In this document: positions 35,409 through 47,059 of the stretch, piece by piece
Numbering within the stretch: the first letter of the stretch is position 1
How the letters are laid out: every line of letters starts with the position of its first letter
NCBI GenBank assembly: GCA_021613375.1
Contig: CM038722.1
Span: forward strand, 23,208,107-23,272,106
DNA: 64,000 nt
From: Megaleporinus macrocephalus
Taxonomy: Eukaryota > Chordata > Actinopteri > Characiformes > Anostomidae
Reading direction: 5' to 3'
Program-made: the position numbers and the translations under genes
The notes under the pieces: generated by a model
Told to the model about the DNA's origin: nothing
The model's database searches: none
Seen by the model: only the letters and a program-made list of their open reading frames with translations

Positions 35409-36389
35409 TTAAACATAGTAACCAACCTGGTAGTCCTCAGGGACTTGACAAGGATAGAGAGCCTCCCTTCCAAACATAAGCTAGTATGGTGAAAATTGTG
35501 TGGTTATTTGCTTTTTGGTATGCAGACCAAACATCACTGCATCAAGATAATCATCCCAAGTGTCTGGATTTTTCCTCACCAGCTTGCACAGGGCACTTAA
35601 AAACAGATTATAATTAGTATTTCAGGAATAAATACATTTGCAAATTAAAATGTATATTGCTGCTGTGGACTAACTGTGTAGAAATGCTGTAAAGCAAGAA
35701 CAAGTGATTTTTCCTAACCTCTGAATTGTCCCATTCATTCTCTCCACCAAGCCATTTGTTTAAGGATGATATGGAGAGCACAGACTTCTTTTTATGCCCA
35801 GCATCTTGAATACTCGCTTGTTGGTCTTTTAATATAAAGCATACATATAATTTACATACACTGCAATACGTGTCCAATTAGCATTCATCTTTTAAGTATT
35901 CATGACTATTTACATAATACATTTTTAGAATGAAACTTACTGCATTGACAAACTCCCGTCCCTGGTCAGTGAGAATCCTCTTTGGTGCTTCAAACTGATG
36001 GAAGAATTTGTCACCTCTTCTGCACACTTGGACTTCAACGGATAAGCTTGTGTCCATTTAGTGAGGTAATCAACAAGTACACAAATGTACTGATGCCCTT
36101 TCTTGCTTGACACCAGTTTTCCAATACCAATCAGCTCAAAAGGCTGAGTAACCTCTTCAAAGCAAATTGAAGAACATCACTACAAACATTCTGACAATTC
36201 AGATTTATTCTGACAGTAACTCAGAAACTAACAAAAAGTTTAAAGATTTAAAATCTCAACTTTGGTATTATGGGATGACTACACTGCAACATACATGAAC
36301 ATGGACAAAAAAAGCATATTTACCTTAATTGGGGTATATTCCACCACTTGCTTGATTACTTTCTGACTGGCCTGACACACTAAACACAC
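35409..36389 (-). pseudogene. Diverged antisense integrase gene of the same family
   Basis: Four exon-like segments on the minus strand: 36,324-36,389 (CLVCQASQKVIKQ, the end of the zinc-binding H2C2 domain; acceptor CACAG, donor GTAAAT); 35,941-36,152 (PFELIG, VDYLTKWTQAYP, ILTDQGREFVNA, DDE core; donor GTAAGT); 35,719-35,825 (MLGIKRSLCSPYHP then TNGLVERMNGTIQR; donor GTTAGG); 35,409-35,595 (ALCKLVRKNP, WDDYLDAVMFG, LMFGREALYP). Stops at 35,760 and 35,481 and one lost base in the core exon inactivate it. The first catalytic Asp, expected after ELIG, appears as Gly. Exon start before ALCKLV matches the unit A exon. Confidence 0.8.
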
Positions 36390-36614
36390 CTGTGTAACAA
36401 AATTCTATAAGCTTTATAAAACATATTGTAAGATCCCTATATCACACTTTTATAGTGAAAGATATACAGTACTGTACAAAAGATGTTCAGTGTTGGAACA
36501 AGGCAGAAGACATAACATTAATTCATCAGCATTGAATTTGTCTACTTATTCTTGTCCACACCTACCACCACTAACTATTACATCCTTTCAATCAATTACA
36601 AAAAAAGATGTATT

Positions 36615-37215
36615 ATGTAGATCTACAATGACGTGAAAAAGTATTTGCTCCCCTACAGATTTCTTTTGTTTTTGCTTTTTTTCATACTGATATTTTTCCG
36701 ATTATCAAACAAACTTGAATATCAGACAAAGAACTGTTTTGTATCCAACACAAAGCAATTTTTTATCCAACTCAATATACACCTGTGTGAAAAAGTAATT
36801 GCCCCCTAAACCTAATATCTTGGTTGTTCCACCCTTGGCAGCAACAGCTCCAATCAAGCTTTACTGATAACTGTCATTGAGTATTTCACATCTCTGTGGA
36901 ATTCAGACACATTGGAGAGTTTTCAAGCATGAACGGCCTGTTTAAGATCAATCAGACTTTGACCAGGCCACTCCAAAACCTTCATTTAGATTGTTTGAGC
37001 CATTCAGAGGTGGACTTGTTTGTGTGCTTTGTGTCATTGTCCTGCTGCAGAACCCAAGTACGCCTGAGTTTGAGGTCACAACCAGATGTCCGGATATTCT
37101 TCAGGATTTTCTGGTAAACAGCAGAATTCCTGCTACCATCTATTACAGCAAGTTGTCCAGGCCCCGAAGCAGCAAAGCAGCCCCAGACCATCACACTACC
37201 ACCACCATGTTTTAA
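36615..37215 (-). mobile_element. Tc1-like transposon relic
   Basis: Left end GTGAAAAAGTATTTGCTCCC-type repeat. The minus-strand frame 37,194-36,982 reads MMVWGCFAASGPGQLAVIDG and later VLQQDNDTKHTNKST, the catalytic region of Tc1 transposases. Truncated at the right side where unit-derived DNA resumes. Confidence 0.85.
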
Positions 37216-37689
37216 GTTCCGTATGGTCTTCTTTTTCTGAAATTATGTGTTAGTTTTACGCCAGATATAACACCTAAAATTTCAACAAGATTCTGACTAA
37301 TAAAAAGCTGACTTTGGTCTCATAGTTTTAATTCTGATATTTTGGATAAGGAGTTTTAAACTATCAAATTATCCTACATGGACATTTAGAGATTGAGCTA
37401 CTAATAAATATACACTATGGAAGGACATTTCAACAAGGACTATTTTCCTTTAGGCGTATTACAACTGGTGCTATGGCGACACCAAATTTCAAATTGCTGC
37501 ATAAATATGAAAGGTCCTCTCTTTTCTGTACTACTGCAGAAACATTGCAGCTCTACATAACAGCTTCCTTTGGAGCATAAGCTTCTCTTATATAGAGATG
37601 AATTCTAAACACAACAACAGAACAATGATTTCTGGTTGCAGGTGATTATACACCGATAATGAAAACTTGTTTTAGGATATTTTATTCCA

Positions 37690-38215
37690 TTTTTGTTAAT
37701 ACAGTCTATCTGGGAAGTATTCACAGCACTTCTATTATTACACATTTTGTCACAGACTTATTCTAAAATGTACCTTCAGAATTCTACAAATAATACTCAA
37801 TAATGACAAAAATCACATGTGCATTAGTATCCAAAGCCTTTGCTCAATACTCGTTAAGCACCTTTGGGAGCAATTACAGCCTCTAGTCTTTTAGAGTGTG
37901 GTGCTACAAGCTTGGAACACCTAATAACATCTATAGGTAGTTTCAAAGGCAGTTTCTCCCAAGCTCTATCAGGTTGGATGGGGAGCATTGGTGCCCAGCC
38001 ATTTTCAGATCTCTCCAGAGATGTTCAATCAGTTTCAAGTCTGGGTTCTAGCTGGGCCACTCAAGAACATTCACAGAGGTGTCCCGAAGCCACTCCTTTG
38101 TTATCTTGGCTGTATCTTGGGGTCCTATTGGAACCTTTGCTCCAGTCTGAGGTCCAGAGCACTCTGGAGCAGGTTCTCTCTGTACATTATCTCTGTACAT
38201 CAACGCAATACAGTG
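37690..38215 (-). mobile_element. Tc1-like relic (salmonid-type)
   Basis: Antisense of transposase: gcacctttgggagcaattac, ggttggatggggagcattgg and gtcttggctgtatcttgggg-like stretches. Longer and less deleted than the copies at 10,548 and 27,812; frames broken. Confidence 0.8.
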
Positions 38216-38245
38216 TGGAGAAAAATTCTAGAGATGGTTGGGGTT

Positions 38246-38957
38246 GTTACGGACCTAGGGGCCTAGGTTTGTAATTTACTCTGTGTAGTGTGTTCTCTGG
38301 TGGCAGATGCACTGAGCCACCACCAGGGGGCACGGCATATAAATGGGACACGTGTCAGATGGAAGTGGGCGGTGCTTTTGCTTCTGACCTGCTTCTGTGC
38401 GGTCTGGTTCCCTGATGAAGCGTGTGGTGAAAGAGCTCTCTTAGCTATTTGTTTGTGATGATATAGTGTGAAATAGTGTTCAGGTTAAGGTTGTGTTGAT
38501 TGAGATCATCATACAAAGTGCTATCTTTGTCCGGCTGACTTTCAGCTTAACAGCCTATACTTTAAATCAAGTTTGTATATTTTGAGGAGATGGCTATTTT
38601 GATGTAATTATGTTTTCTCCTGGTTTGCTTTATTTAGGGAGTTGGGTTAGACATTGTATTTGGTTCTCTTTTTGTTGTTAGGTTAGTTTTTCCTGTAAAC
38701 CTCAGTTAGTTGGGTTTGTTTATTATTTTATTTGTGTTCCCTTTTCTACCCTCTCTTTTTCTTTGTTTCCACTTCATCTTGTTATTTGTATTTCAGTAAT
38801 AAACATGTCTATTATCATTGCAGGTGAATGACGTTCTATTGTGGGAACCGGGAGGGCACGGACACCTTTTTAATTAAGTTATTGTCTGACCTAGACCAGA
38901 TCATAGCAGTGGTCTCTGGTGGGTTTTGATAATGTTTGATATATAATTAGCCATACT
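38246..38957 (+). mobile_element. LTR-like sequence
   Basis: Begins TGTTACGGACC, has CATATAAATGGG (TATA) near 38,335 and AATAAACATG near 38,797, then ends near CCA before a TTGGTGGAGAAGCC leader that looks like a primer-site region of gypsy elements. Right boundary uncertain. Confidence 0.4.
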
Positions 38958-39410
38958 TGGTGGAGAAGCCTCTGAGATGTATATAAAAAAGAAAAAAAAC
39001 TAAGAAAAGGAAAGGAACAGGAGTGGGGCTGAGGCCTCATTTCATAGCCCATGGAAGTTTAGTGCTGTGATGGAGTTCCTGGTCTCTTTTGTGGAATGCA
39101 GGGTAAACAAGCAGTAACCAACCACGTCAAGCTACTCAGGCAGGGTTAACTACGTCTGAGAGCCTAGATCAACCAGCAGCAGCAGCTCAGGAGCAGTTGA
39201 ACAGCCCCTGAACATCAACAGTGCCCTGACCCATGAGAGAAATAAGAAATGACCCTTTAGGTAACAGCAGTGACGGAACCTGATCCTGACAGACCAGGGC
39301 GTAGAGCGAACAATGAGCCCCTTTGACCGACAGCTTCTTGCATCTCTTGGGGATGCATCTGTCCCAGTGACACCTCCACCATTCACCACCCCCAAGCACT
39401 CTTGAGATGA
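38958..39410 (+). mobile_element. Retroelement leader-like segment, shared with unit C
   Basis: Starts TTGGTGGAGAAGCC, A-rich, then a GGTAAACAAGCAGTAACCAA block. The first 250 bp recur at 51,270-51,512. No open frame supports a protein. Confidence 0.4.
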
Positions 39411-39619
39411 ACTCTTTTAGAGTTTAATTCAGTCACTAAAAAGACTATCTATGACCAAAGAAGCAGAGGTGAAGTTTAAAATACACAGACTAATTTCTGA
39501 GGCAGGAGAATGACTCAATAATGACTTAATATCTGAGGCAAAAAAGTAAAAGTGAAAAAAGTTTTGAATGTTTTTTTTTTTATCGTTAATGTGAATTTAA
39601 TTAAACATTTGTTTGGGCC

Positions 39620-39960
39620 TCGTAGAAGTTTGTGGTGACAAGAACAAGAGAGGTCATTCAGTACAGGGACTCCAGGGACCCTAAGGTGGTAAAAGCTGGT
39701 ATCGAAGTCCATACATACAAAGTCCTTAGAAACTGGAGTGCTGCCAGTGAGCTACAAGCAGCAGAGGCATGTCTAAGGCAGAAGGCACTTCTTGGGACGG
39801 TGGCAAGAGGGCAAGCAGGCCTGGGCTACTTTCCAGATAGCCAGGTGTCTCACTGCGAACCTATCGAGGTGGGCTGCAGGGGGTTTGCAGGGCGTTCAAC
39901 CTGCTAAGGTCTTGCAGGACTAGGAGTGACTGGAGCTGTTAAGAGGGGGTTTGGAGTAGA
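39620..39960 (+). mobile_element. R2-type LINE ORF C-terminal fragment
   Basis: Frame with NWSAASELQAAEACLRQKA, ARGQAGLGYFP and VEVGCRGFAGRST, a C-terminal motif set known from fish non-LTR elements with restriction-like endonuclease. Stop at 39,905, then continuing similarity in other frames. Confidence 0.55.
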
Positions 39961-40395
39961 GCTGGTTAAATGTGGTAGCTCCATGATCTTGTGACCTGGA
40001 ACTCATACTTACCTGGACTGCATTCAGGTCCAACTTTTTACTTTTAATTCCATTTATTTCTTTTCACTTACTGTGTATGTTTTTCAGTTTTCTTCCCAAA
40101 AAATTATACTCGTTGTTTGTACTTAATGCTCGAAGTCTTCATATTTTCTATCTAAATTAGTCCTCCTTTTCACTTCACCATAACCTACCCGGTGACTTTG
40201 TGACCTCCTTAAACCATATACACAGTAAATGATATTCAGTTATAAATTTGAGAATCAATTGTATCTATAGAACATGTTACTGTGGCTATTTCAGCATTAC
40301 ATATATAAGAGGTCATATGTATGTTATACTAAATTATATGTTCTGATAAGGATGTTATAGGTGTGAAGTTAAATGTTACTTCCTGAAGAGCTACA

Positions 40396-40860
40396 TTACA
40401 TTAGTGTTAGTATATAACACCTTCTGCTTGTGACTCTAAGAAAGTTATAAAGTATGCAGGTGGCCTTGACACAAGTCTCGGCAATGGAAGGACTGACTCC
40501 AATAACTCTTCGGTACATCGTCCACTGGGAAGACAGTATGCCAAAGGCACATTCTACAACCAGCCTGGCACGGCTGAGGGGATAGTTGAAGACCCTCTGC
40601 TCTCTTGGGAGGTTTGTGCCAGGGAAAGGACGCATCAGGTTCCTACGGAGGGGAAGGCCTCATCTCCCACAAAGACATGTGGTATATGCCCATGGCGTTC
40701 TGCTCCTGGGATCACAGGGTCTTCTGGAAGCTCAAGAATTTCTCTCTATGAGACCCTCACCAAAGGCTGAGTTGTACAATGACCCACCATCATTTATTCA
40801 ACCATACCCGCCGATGTCAGCAACCTGAAACAGGTAGTGTACATCAACGACCATGAGTGA
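40396..40860 (-). mobile_element. PIF/Harbinger (HARBI1-like) transposase fragment
   Basis: Minus-strand sequence encodes GHIPHVFVGDEAFP, then RPFPGTNLPREQRVFNYPLS, ARLVVECAFGILSSQW and CVKATCILYNFLR: the DDE_Tnp_4-type C-terminal half. A frame break lies near 40,640. No terminal repeats seen. Confidence 0.8.
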
Positions 40861-41300
40861 CAGCCAGGAGACACTTTTCAGGTAAAGCCAGCCAGAACAG
40901 AGATGGAGTTCAAGGAACTGGAGAGTCGTCTGAAAGATGCAACTGAGAGAGCAGTCTTAGTAAGTTTCAGATGATTCATCTTCATGATTATCTTTGTGCA
41001 TGTACGTTCAAGTGAAGTGAATGAAACACATCTTTACAGAGTCACAGTTGTTGTGTTCCAGTCATAATTCAACAACTACAACAAAACTCTACACATGATA
41101 ACCTGAAAGAAATACACTAGTTGTAGCAGTAAGTACTTTGAGTTCACAGGTTTAGTTCTCCTCATTTCAGCACATTTTAAAAGACGGGGAGGTGTAGATC
41201 ATGATCAAGAACTCAATGTCTGCGTAAGTAGTCAAAGCTGCTCCCTTTTACAAAATGTCCCTCATCAACAGTAAATATTTAACCCTTTGTATGTTGTGCT
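40861..41300. other. No feature recognised
   Basis: AT-rich spacer between the Harbinger fragment and the resumed unit sequence. A short FKELESRLKDATERAVL reading with a donor-like GTAAGT at about 40,960 is too short to support. Confidence 0.4.
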
Positions 41301-41344
41301 ATATATTCATGTTTATCAGAACTCTCTGATAAAGTCGCTGTTCT

Positions 41345-41649
41345 TGTCACGGTGTAGCTGGAGCAGGGAAAGGCAGTTGCGGACACAATTGCGAACTGTA
41401 GTTCAAACACGGATTTAATATTGAAACAAACAGACGGACGGAGTACACCACAACATCAACAACAACAATTAGCGACCAAGACAGACTGCAAACACAGGGT
41501 ATATATACAGAGAGTAACAAGAGGGAACAGGTGACACAACTCAGGACCGAAGGAAAACAGGTGTGACGGGCGGGGCCAGGGAGCACGTGACAAAACAGAA
41601 ACACATGGACGGGACGTAAACAAGGGCACATGGACGGGAGGCGTGACAG
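41345..41649 (-). mobile_element. Solo LTR, gypsy-like (B, second arm)
   Basis: TGTCACGG to GCGTGACA flanked by a 5-bp duplication GTTCT, inserted into sequence that is uninterrupted in A near 11,470. On the minus strand it has TATATATACC and a later ATATTAAATCC signal. Related in ends but not in body to the LTR at 19,097. Confidence 0.75.
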
Positions 41650-41689
41650 TTCTGCAATGTCATCTGTGTTAAATTCAGAAAAATATTAA

Positions 41690-42020
41690 TTAGGGTCCAT
41701 GCACACAGTATAGGGACCCTACCGCATTGTTACATTTTTCCTTCATGTGCTTTTTCTTGGCTCTGGAGCAAAAACCCTTTCTCTCTTCTTCTCTCTCCCT
41801 TTCTACCTCTTTCACTCTGTCTATATCTGTCTATCTACACCTGGTCTACAACCCTCTAACCTTCAATAACTCTTTCTCTATCTACAACTTTCTCTTTCTT
41901 TCTGTATCTGTATCTCTACATCTCTCTCCCTCTCTATCTATCCCTCTACAACTCCTCCACTATTTCTCTACAGATTTCTCTCTGTTCTTCTACAACTCTC
42001 TCCAGGGTGCTGAAAGTTAC
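41690..42020 (+). repeat. GGGTCC..GGACCC stem and pyrimidine-rich tract (B, second arm)
   Basis: Copy of 11,510-11,840. It shows that the second arm of unit B ends with the same landmark. Confidence 0.7.
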
Positions 42021-42090
42021 GCACCCCCTTCAGCTGCATTGTTGTGAACAGTCAGAGAGCGCTTGGTCAAGGAGGCAGGGGAGAAACTGA

Positions 42091-42218
42091 ACTCTAGGGT
42101 TAGGGTCAGTCACTCTAGCCGCCATAAAAATACCGCCCGGAGACTCAGTTTGGGGAGTGACTCGCAGCACACGTCGTCACTAACTGCTCTGTTTTCTCTC
42201 CTCCTCTTTAGTGATTGC
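42091..42218. other. Junction segment between units B and C
   Basis: About 130 bp found in neither A nor B: includes CCATAAAAATACCGCCC and a pyrimidine run ending CTCTTTAG. It joins the end-type landmark of one unit to the 1,441-type position of the next. Confidence 0.5.
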
Positions 42219-42344
42219 CAGAGATCACATTTATGATTTTACTGTTTATACAGTAATTTGACAGAAAAAGAAAAACAATACAGTCATAACACTCCATAGC
42301 ACAAAGTAAATAACAAAACTAAATCATGAACATAAACATTAAAA

Positions 42345-42775
42345 AGCAGCTCTGTGTAAGCAACGTAATCTTTCTACACGTCCTGACTTTCCTGTTTGTC
42401 AGGCTACAGATTCTGATCCACACCACAACAGATATCTTCCTTTGCATTGCAGAGTAGAAGAATCTGTTAGAATGTCTTATCCAACCTCTACAGGATCTGC
42501 CGTGATGTCCTCACATGCTGCATTTAAAAGAATCATCTGATGATGTGACATAAACCTTCCACTTCCATGTGACATAAACAATTTCCTTTCAGACTGCACT
42601 CTGTCCCTACAGCCCACCACAACATCTCTGTCCCTAGTGGTGGAGAAGTATCCAGTAGCTGAAGATGGATCTGTTGCAATGAACTGGCAATGCGGAGACA
42701 ATGGCGTAGCTCGGTGATGGCAGTAGGGCAGTAATAAAAAAAAATACAGCCTGCACAGAAATGTACAAACATCTA
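42345..42775. other. Unidentified conserved block (C copy)
   Basis: Unit C counterpart of 1,571-1,990, with small indels that change the open frames. Confidence 0.4.
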
Positions 42776-43234
42776 AATGTCCAATTTACTCATGAAGCCC
42801 TTTAATAAAACTATATATTTATACTACATTGATAAATAAATAAATGGAAAATCAAAGTTTTTGAGTTATACTGTTTCTGTAATTATAGCTGCATAGCACT
42901 TGGCAATATAACAAACACGTAAAACACATACCATACATTTTAAATAAATCATGTAAAATTAATCTATATTTATTAATATATATTTATTATTAATCTATAA
43001 TTATCCTGACACCATTTGTGGTCACACTTTTTTTTGGAGCTCCTCGTTTAGGAACTAAATCATTCTCAGTGTGAGCACTGCTGCTGCTCTCTCCGCTGTT
43101 GACCATGTTTATTCTGCGCACTGCAAGCACAACCTGTATCCTTACATCACAGTATCACGAGATGGTGAAATCCTATCCAATAAAAAGTGTACTGGTATTA
43201 TTGTGAACGATATATCACCCACCCCTAATCTCTA

Positions 43235-43937
43235 TTGTATTCAGGTCTGGACTCTGACTGGACCACTCCGATTTTCTTTGTTTGAAGTCATTCTGTAATA
43301 GATTTACTTTGATGTTTAGGGTCATTGTCCTGCTGCATCACCAAACTTCTACTGAGCTTCAGCAGGAAGACAGTCACCCTGAGACCTTGATAAACTTGAG
43401 AATTCATTTCCCCTCGATGATGGCAAGCAGTCCAGACCCCGAAGCAGCAAAGCATTCTCAATCATGACCATGTTTCACCACCGTACTTCACCATTAGGAT
43501 AATGTTTTCATGTTGGTATGCAGTGTCCTTTTGTTTCATCAGTCCACAAAACATTTTCCCAGTAGTGTTGTGGAGTGTCAAGGTACTCTTTGCTAAACTT
43601 CAAGCAGAGCAGTGATGTTTTTTTAGAAAGCAGCTGCTTCCTTCTTTTACAAGTCAAAGCGGCTCGACACCTCACTTCAATCTTATTTCATTGATTGGAC
43701 TCCAGGTTCACTAACTTCTGACTCTAATTAGCTTTTTTCCACCAGCATTGTTAATGTTTAATGGATGTGTCCAATACAGACATGAAATATTATAATTGTT
43801 TGTGTGGTATTAGGTTAAACACATTGAGTTTGTCTATACTTTGGAGCTGGATGTAAATCAGATCACGTTTTTGACCAATTAATGCAGAAAACCAGGTCAT
43901 TTAAAAGATTCACATACTTTCTTGCCACTGTATATCA
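43235..43937 (-). mobile_element. Tc1-like transposon relic (C)
   Basis: Counterpart of 2,463-3,160 with a few substitutions and small indels. The transposase frame on the minus strand is broken. Confidence 0.75.
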
Positions 43938-44395
43938 TGTAAACAAAAGTATTTATTATTATTTTTAAATATATTTTCTGATTTAAAAGTTAATACATGT
44001 CATGCTGTATGTTTAGCATGCTGACTTTTACGTTTCATATTTATCTTATTAGTTTTTAATTATTCTGTAGATTCAGAATCCTGAATGTGTCCTGTTTTTA
44101 GTGTTTAGCCTAAAGACCTAGAAAAATATCTCACTCCAGCAGACTGGCTCTACTAAACACTGGAAAGCCCCGCTGGTTACCTCGCGCAGACTGGCTCTAC
44201 TAAAAACCAGAAAAACACTGAGACACGTCAGCTTAACCGTTTACCAGACACACAGGTGCGATGGCAAGCACCACCCAGTGATGGTCTAAATAGGATTGGC
44301 GCAGGTGTCTCTCCTGAGCCCTGATTGGCGCTGGAGCACCTGGGAGTTGGAGTTTTTCCCCGGGCGAGCGCCACGCCGCAGCAGGCCTTCTTATA

Positions 44396-44825
44396 CTTAA
44401 ACCAGTTCAACCAGTATCAGACCAGCATAAACCAATTAAACCAGCACCAGACCAGCATAAACCAACTAAATCAACACCAGACCAGCATAAACCAACTAAA
44501 CCAGCACCAGACCAGCAAAAACCATCTAAACCATCACCTGAACAGCATCAAAAAACTTAAACCAGATAAATCAGCCACAGACCAGCATAAAAAAATTAAA
44601 CCAGCTAAATCAGCACCAGATCATCATAAACCAATTAAACCATCTCAAGCAGCACCATACCAGCATAAACCTACATCAGACCAGCACCAGTAAATCAGCA
44701 CCAGACCAACGTAAACCAGTTAAATCAGCACCAGATCATCATAAGCCAACTTCAGTCAGCTGAATCAACAACAAACCAACATTAACCAATCTAAACCAGT
44801 ACCAGACCAGCATAAACCACCTGCT
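44396..44825. repeat. ACCAGC-type minisatellite (C)
   Basis: Same array as in unit A, about 430 bp. Confidence 0.9.
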
Positions 44826-44877
44826 CTAAACTGAGGACTAAAAGTTGATAATCAGTGACTACACTGTATACGGGATT

Positions 44878-45537
44878 TACGATCAGTCATAACATTAAAA
44901 TCATCTACACACATTGTTCATTTGATCAGCTCCGTTTACAATACAGGTGTATTTTGTAGTTTGTATGATTTGGGTGGTGGACCATTCTCAGCACTGCAGT
45001 GACACTGACATGGTGGTGTGTTAGTGTGTGTTGTGCAGGTATGAGTGGATCAGACACTGTGTCCACTTACTGTCACCTCTATCAGACATTCCTATCACCT
45101 TGTAGATGTAAAGTCAGAGACGACGGCTGTACAGTTTGTGTTGGTCATCCTCTAGTCCTGCATTAGTGGTCACAGGATGATGACTACAGTACACTGTTTA
45201 CTAGATGTTGCTGGTTGGTGGACTATTGTCAGTCCAGCAGTGACACTGAGGTGTATGCAGTGAATCAGATGGACTACAGCGTAGGTGCGGATTTGCTAAT
45301 ATGAATCAAAGCCCACCCTATCCCCTTAAATATTTCCTATAAGCTGATTCCACTGTAGGTAAGGTAGTAAATCACTGTATGTATAGTGACGTAGAACAAA
45401 CTTTGTGGAATTACAAAAAATTACAAATAAATAAACAAAATATAACATTATCTGTACTTCTGTTTATTATTAGATAAATCCAATTTATGATCCCCCACCA
45501 GTTTTAATGTTATGTCTGATCAGTGTACAGTCCACAC
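44878..45537. mobile_element. MITE-like element (C)
   Basis: Unit C copy of the element at 4,245-4,905. Confidence 0.65.
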
Positions 45538-45689
45538 TGTAAATAATGATATATTAAAAAAACAAAGTAAACAAATGGTCTGAAATATGAATAATTATGA
45601 AATATGCTAGAGATTTATCTCTGTGTGGAAAAATAAGTGCGTCATGTTTCTCTTTTTGTGAGTTTTATTAGATTAACAGTCTTCACTGA

Positions 45690-45925
45690 AATTACTTTTA
45701 AACGCGCGAGGCTAATGAACAGTAGCGCGTCACGTGCTGCAGAAGGAGCTGGCGAGGTCTCGTGGCTCTCCAAGCTACTACGACGTCACAATGCGTGTTT
45801 AGAGGAGCGTCTCTGCGCGGAGAGGAAGAGGAGAGCAGGGAGGAGCTGACCGGAGCAGAGAAATCACTCGTTCAGCCAGAGAGCAGCAGCAGGTCAGTCA
45901 GACAGAAACTTTAGAAAGCTGAGGT
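45690..45925 (+). promoter_or_regulatory. CpG-rich promoter-like block (C)
   Basis: Copy of the 5,040-5,285 block. The CRE is altered to CGACGTCA at 45,781-45,788; the E-box remains. Confidence 0.5.
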
Positions 45926-46048
45926 TGCAGCAGCTGTCTGAAACTGAGCTAGCAGCTAAACTGCTGTAGTCTGTTTCTCTCAGTCAGGAAATGTTTCATC
46001 ATCAGATCGTCTCCTCTGTTCATCTTCACTCTCAGATTAACTCTTAGA

Positions 46049-46354
46049 TTAGATTTCAGATTGATTCACTCCAACTAACTGAACTGTAACGCTCTGTAAT
46101 CCTGTGCAGCTCTTCTGTACATCAGTGCTAACATCTGTACTTTCAATGCTAACAGCTGAAACTTCATATGTCCCAGTGTTCAAATCATAATGAAGAGAGT
46201 AATATTCATATTTAGAAGATCTCTCTATCAATATGGAGTTAAAAACCTGTGAGGATGTGACTGAGCTCATCATGGAGCTGTTAAACTTTGTGAATGGGCA
46301 TCACATCAAACACATATGCAGTTTAAGTGATATAAATTCCTCATCATGTTCATA
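46049..46354 (+). other. Candidate first-exon block (C)
   Basis: Copy of 5,413-5,718. The 225-bp core is identical to A and B. Confidence 0.3.
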
Positions 46355-46758
46355 AATAACTGTGAATAAATATGATCAAATAATAATTTTACTGTTAAAT
46401 TAAATCTGTTCAATTAAACACAGATATATTCATTAATACAGCGTCTTCCTCTTTTCACCTGCATGTTGGATGAGTGGATTAAAATATCTTCAGTGTTTAA
46501 TGTCTGTGCTGGAATATAAGGTGATATATGGATTATATTTTTCTTCTTATGTAAATATAAAGTGATTCTTGTTTATTTAGATGAATAGTAATTTACAGCA
46601 AGCTGTTTAATGTTACTGCTAAACGGGCTAAAACAAAATGGGACTCTGTGTGAGGAACGAGTGATGGATAAACGACAAATAGAGAAGTTTTGGTCAGTAT
46701 GTCTGTGGATTAGATCTTGGGAACCTGCCCAGAGTGAGCACAAAATAAATTGTAGAGT

Positions 46759-46844
46759 GATAGATAGATAGATAGATAGATAGATAGAGAGATAGATAGA
46801 TAAAAAGATAGATAGATAGATGGATAGATAGATAGATAGATAAA
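46759..46844. repeat. GATA microsatellite (C)
   Basis: Interrupted by GAGA, AAAA and TGGA units. Confidence 0.97.
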
Positions 46845-46994
46845 AAGATGAACAGATAGATATATAGAGAAACAGAGAGATGGAGAGATAGATACACAGA
46901 GAGTAACAGACATAAAGGGAGACTCCTGTCAGTGAAGAACCAGTTCAAACCAGTTAAAACTGTCAAAAACCGGTTTTAGCCAGTTTAACTGATG

Positions 46995-46995
46995 A

Positions 46996-47029
<34 letters not shown>

Positions 47030-47050
47030 GCTAATAATAATAATAATAAT
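46995..47050. repeat. ACT/AAT microsatellite (C)
   Basis: Same compound repeat as in unit A, shorter, with one GCT interruption. Confidence 0.97.
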
Positions 47051-47059
47051 TATGAGAAG

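Larger units (their letters stand above)
37262..42090. repeat. Segmental duplication, unit B (second, rearranged arm)
   Basis: The pieces at 37,262-37,690 and 41,300-42,090 match unit A around 10,137-10,545 and 11,440-11,920 respectively. Between them lie a Tc1 relic, an LTR with leader, an R2-type LINE fragment and a Harbinger fragment. It is therefore an additional partial copy of the duplicated unit, heavily rebuilt by insertions. Confidence 0.75.
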
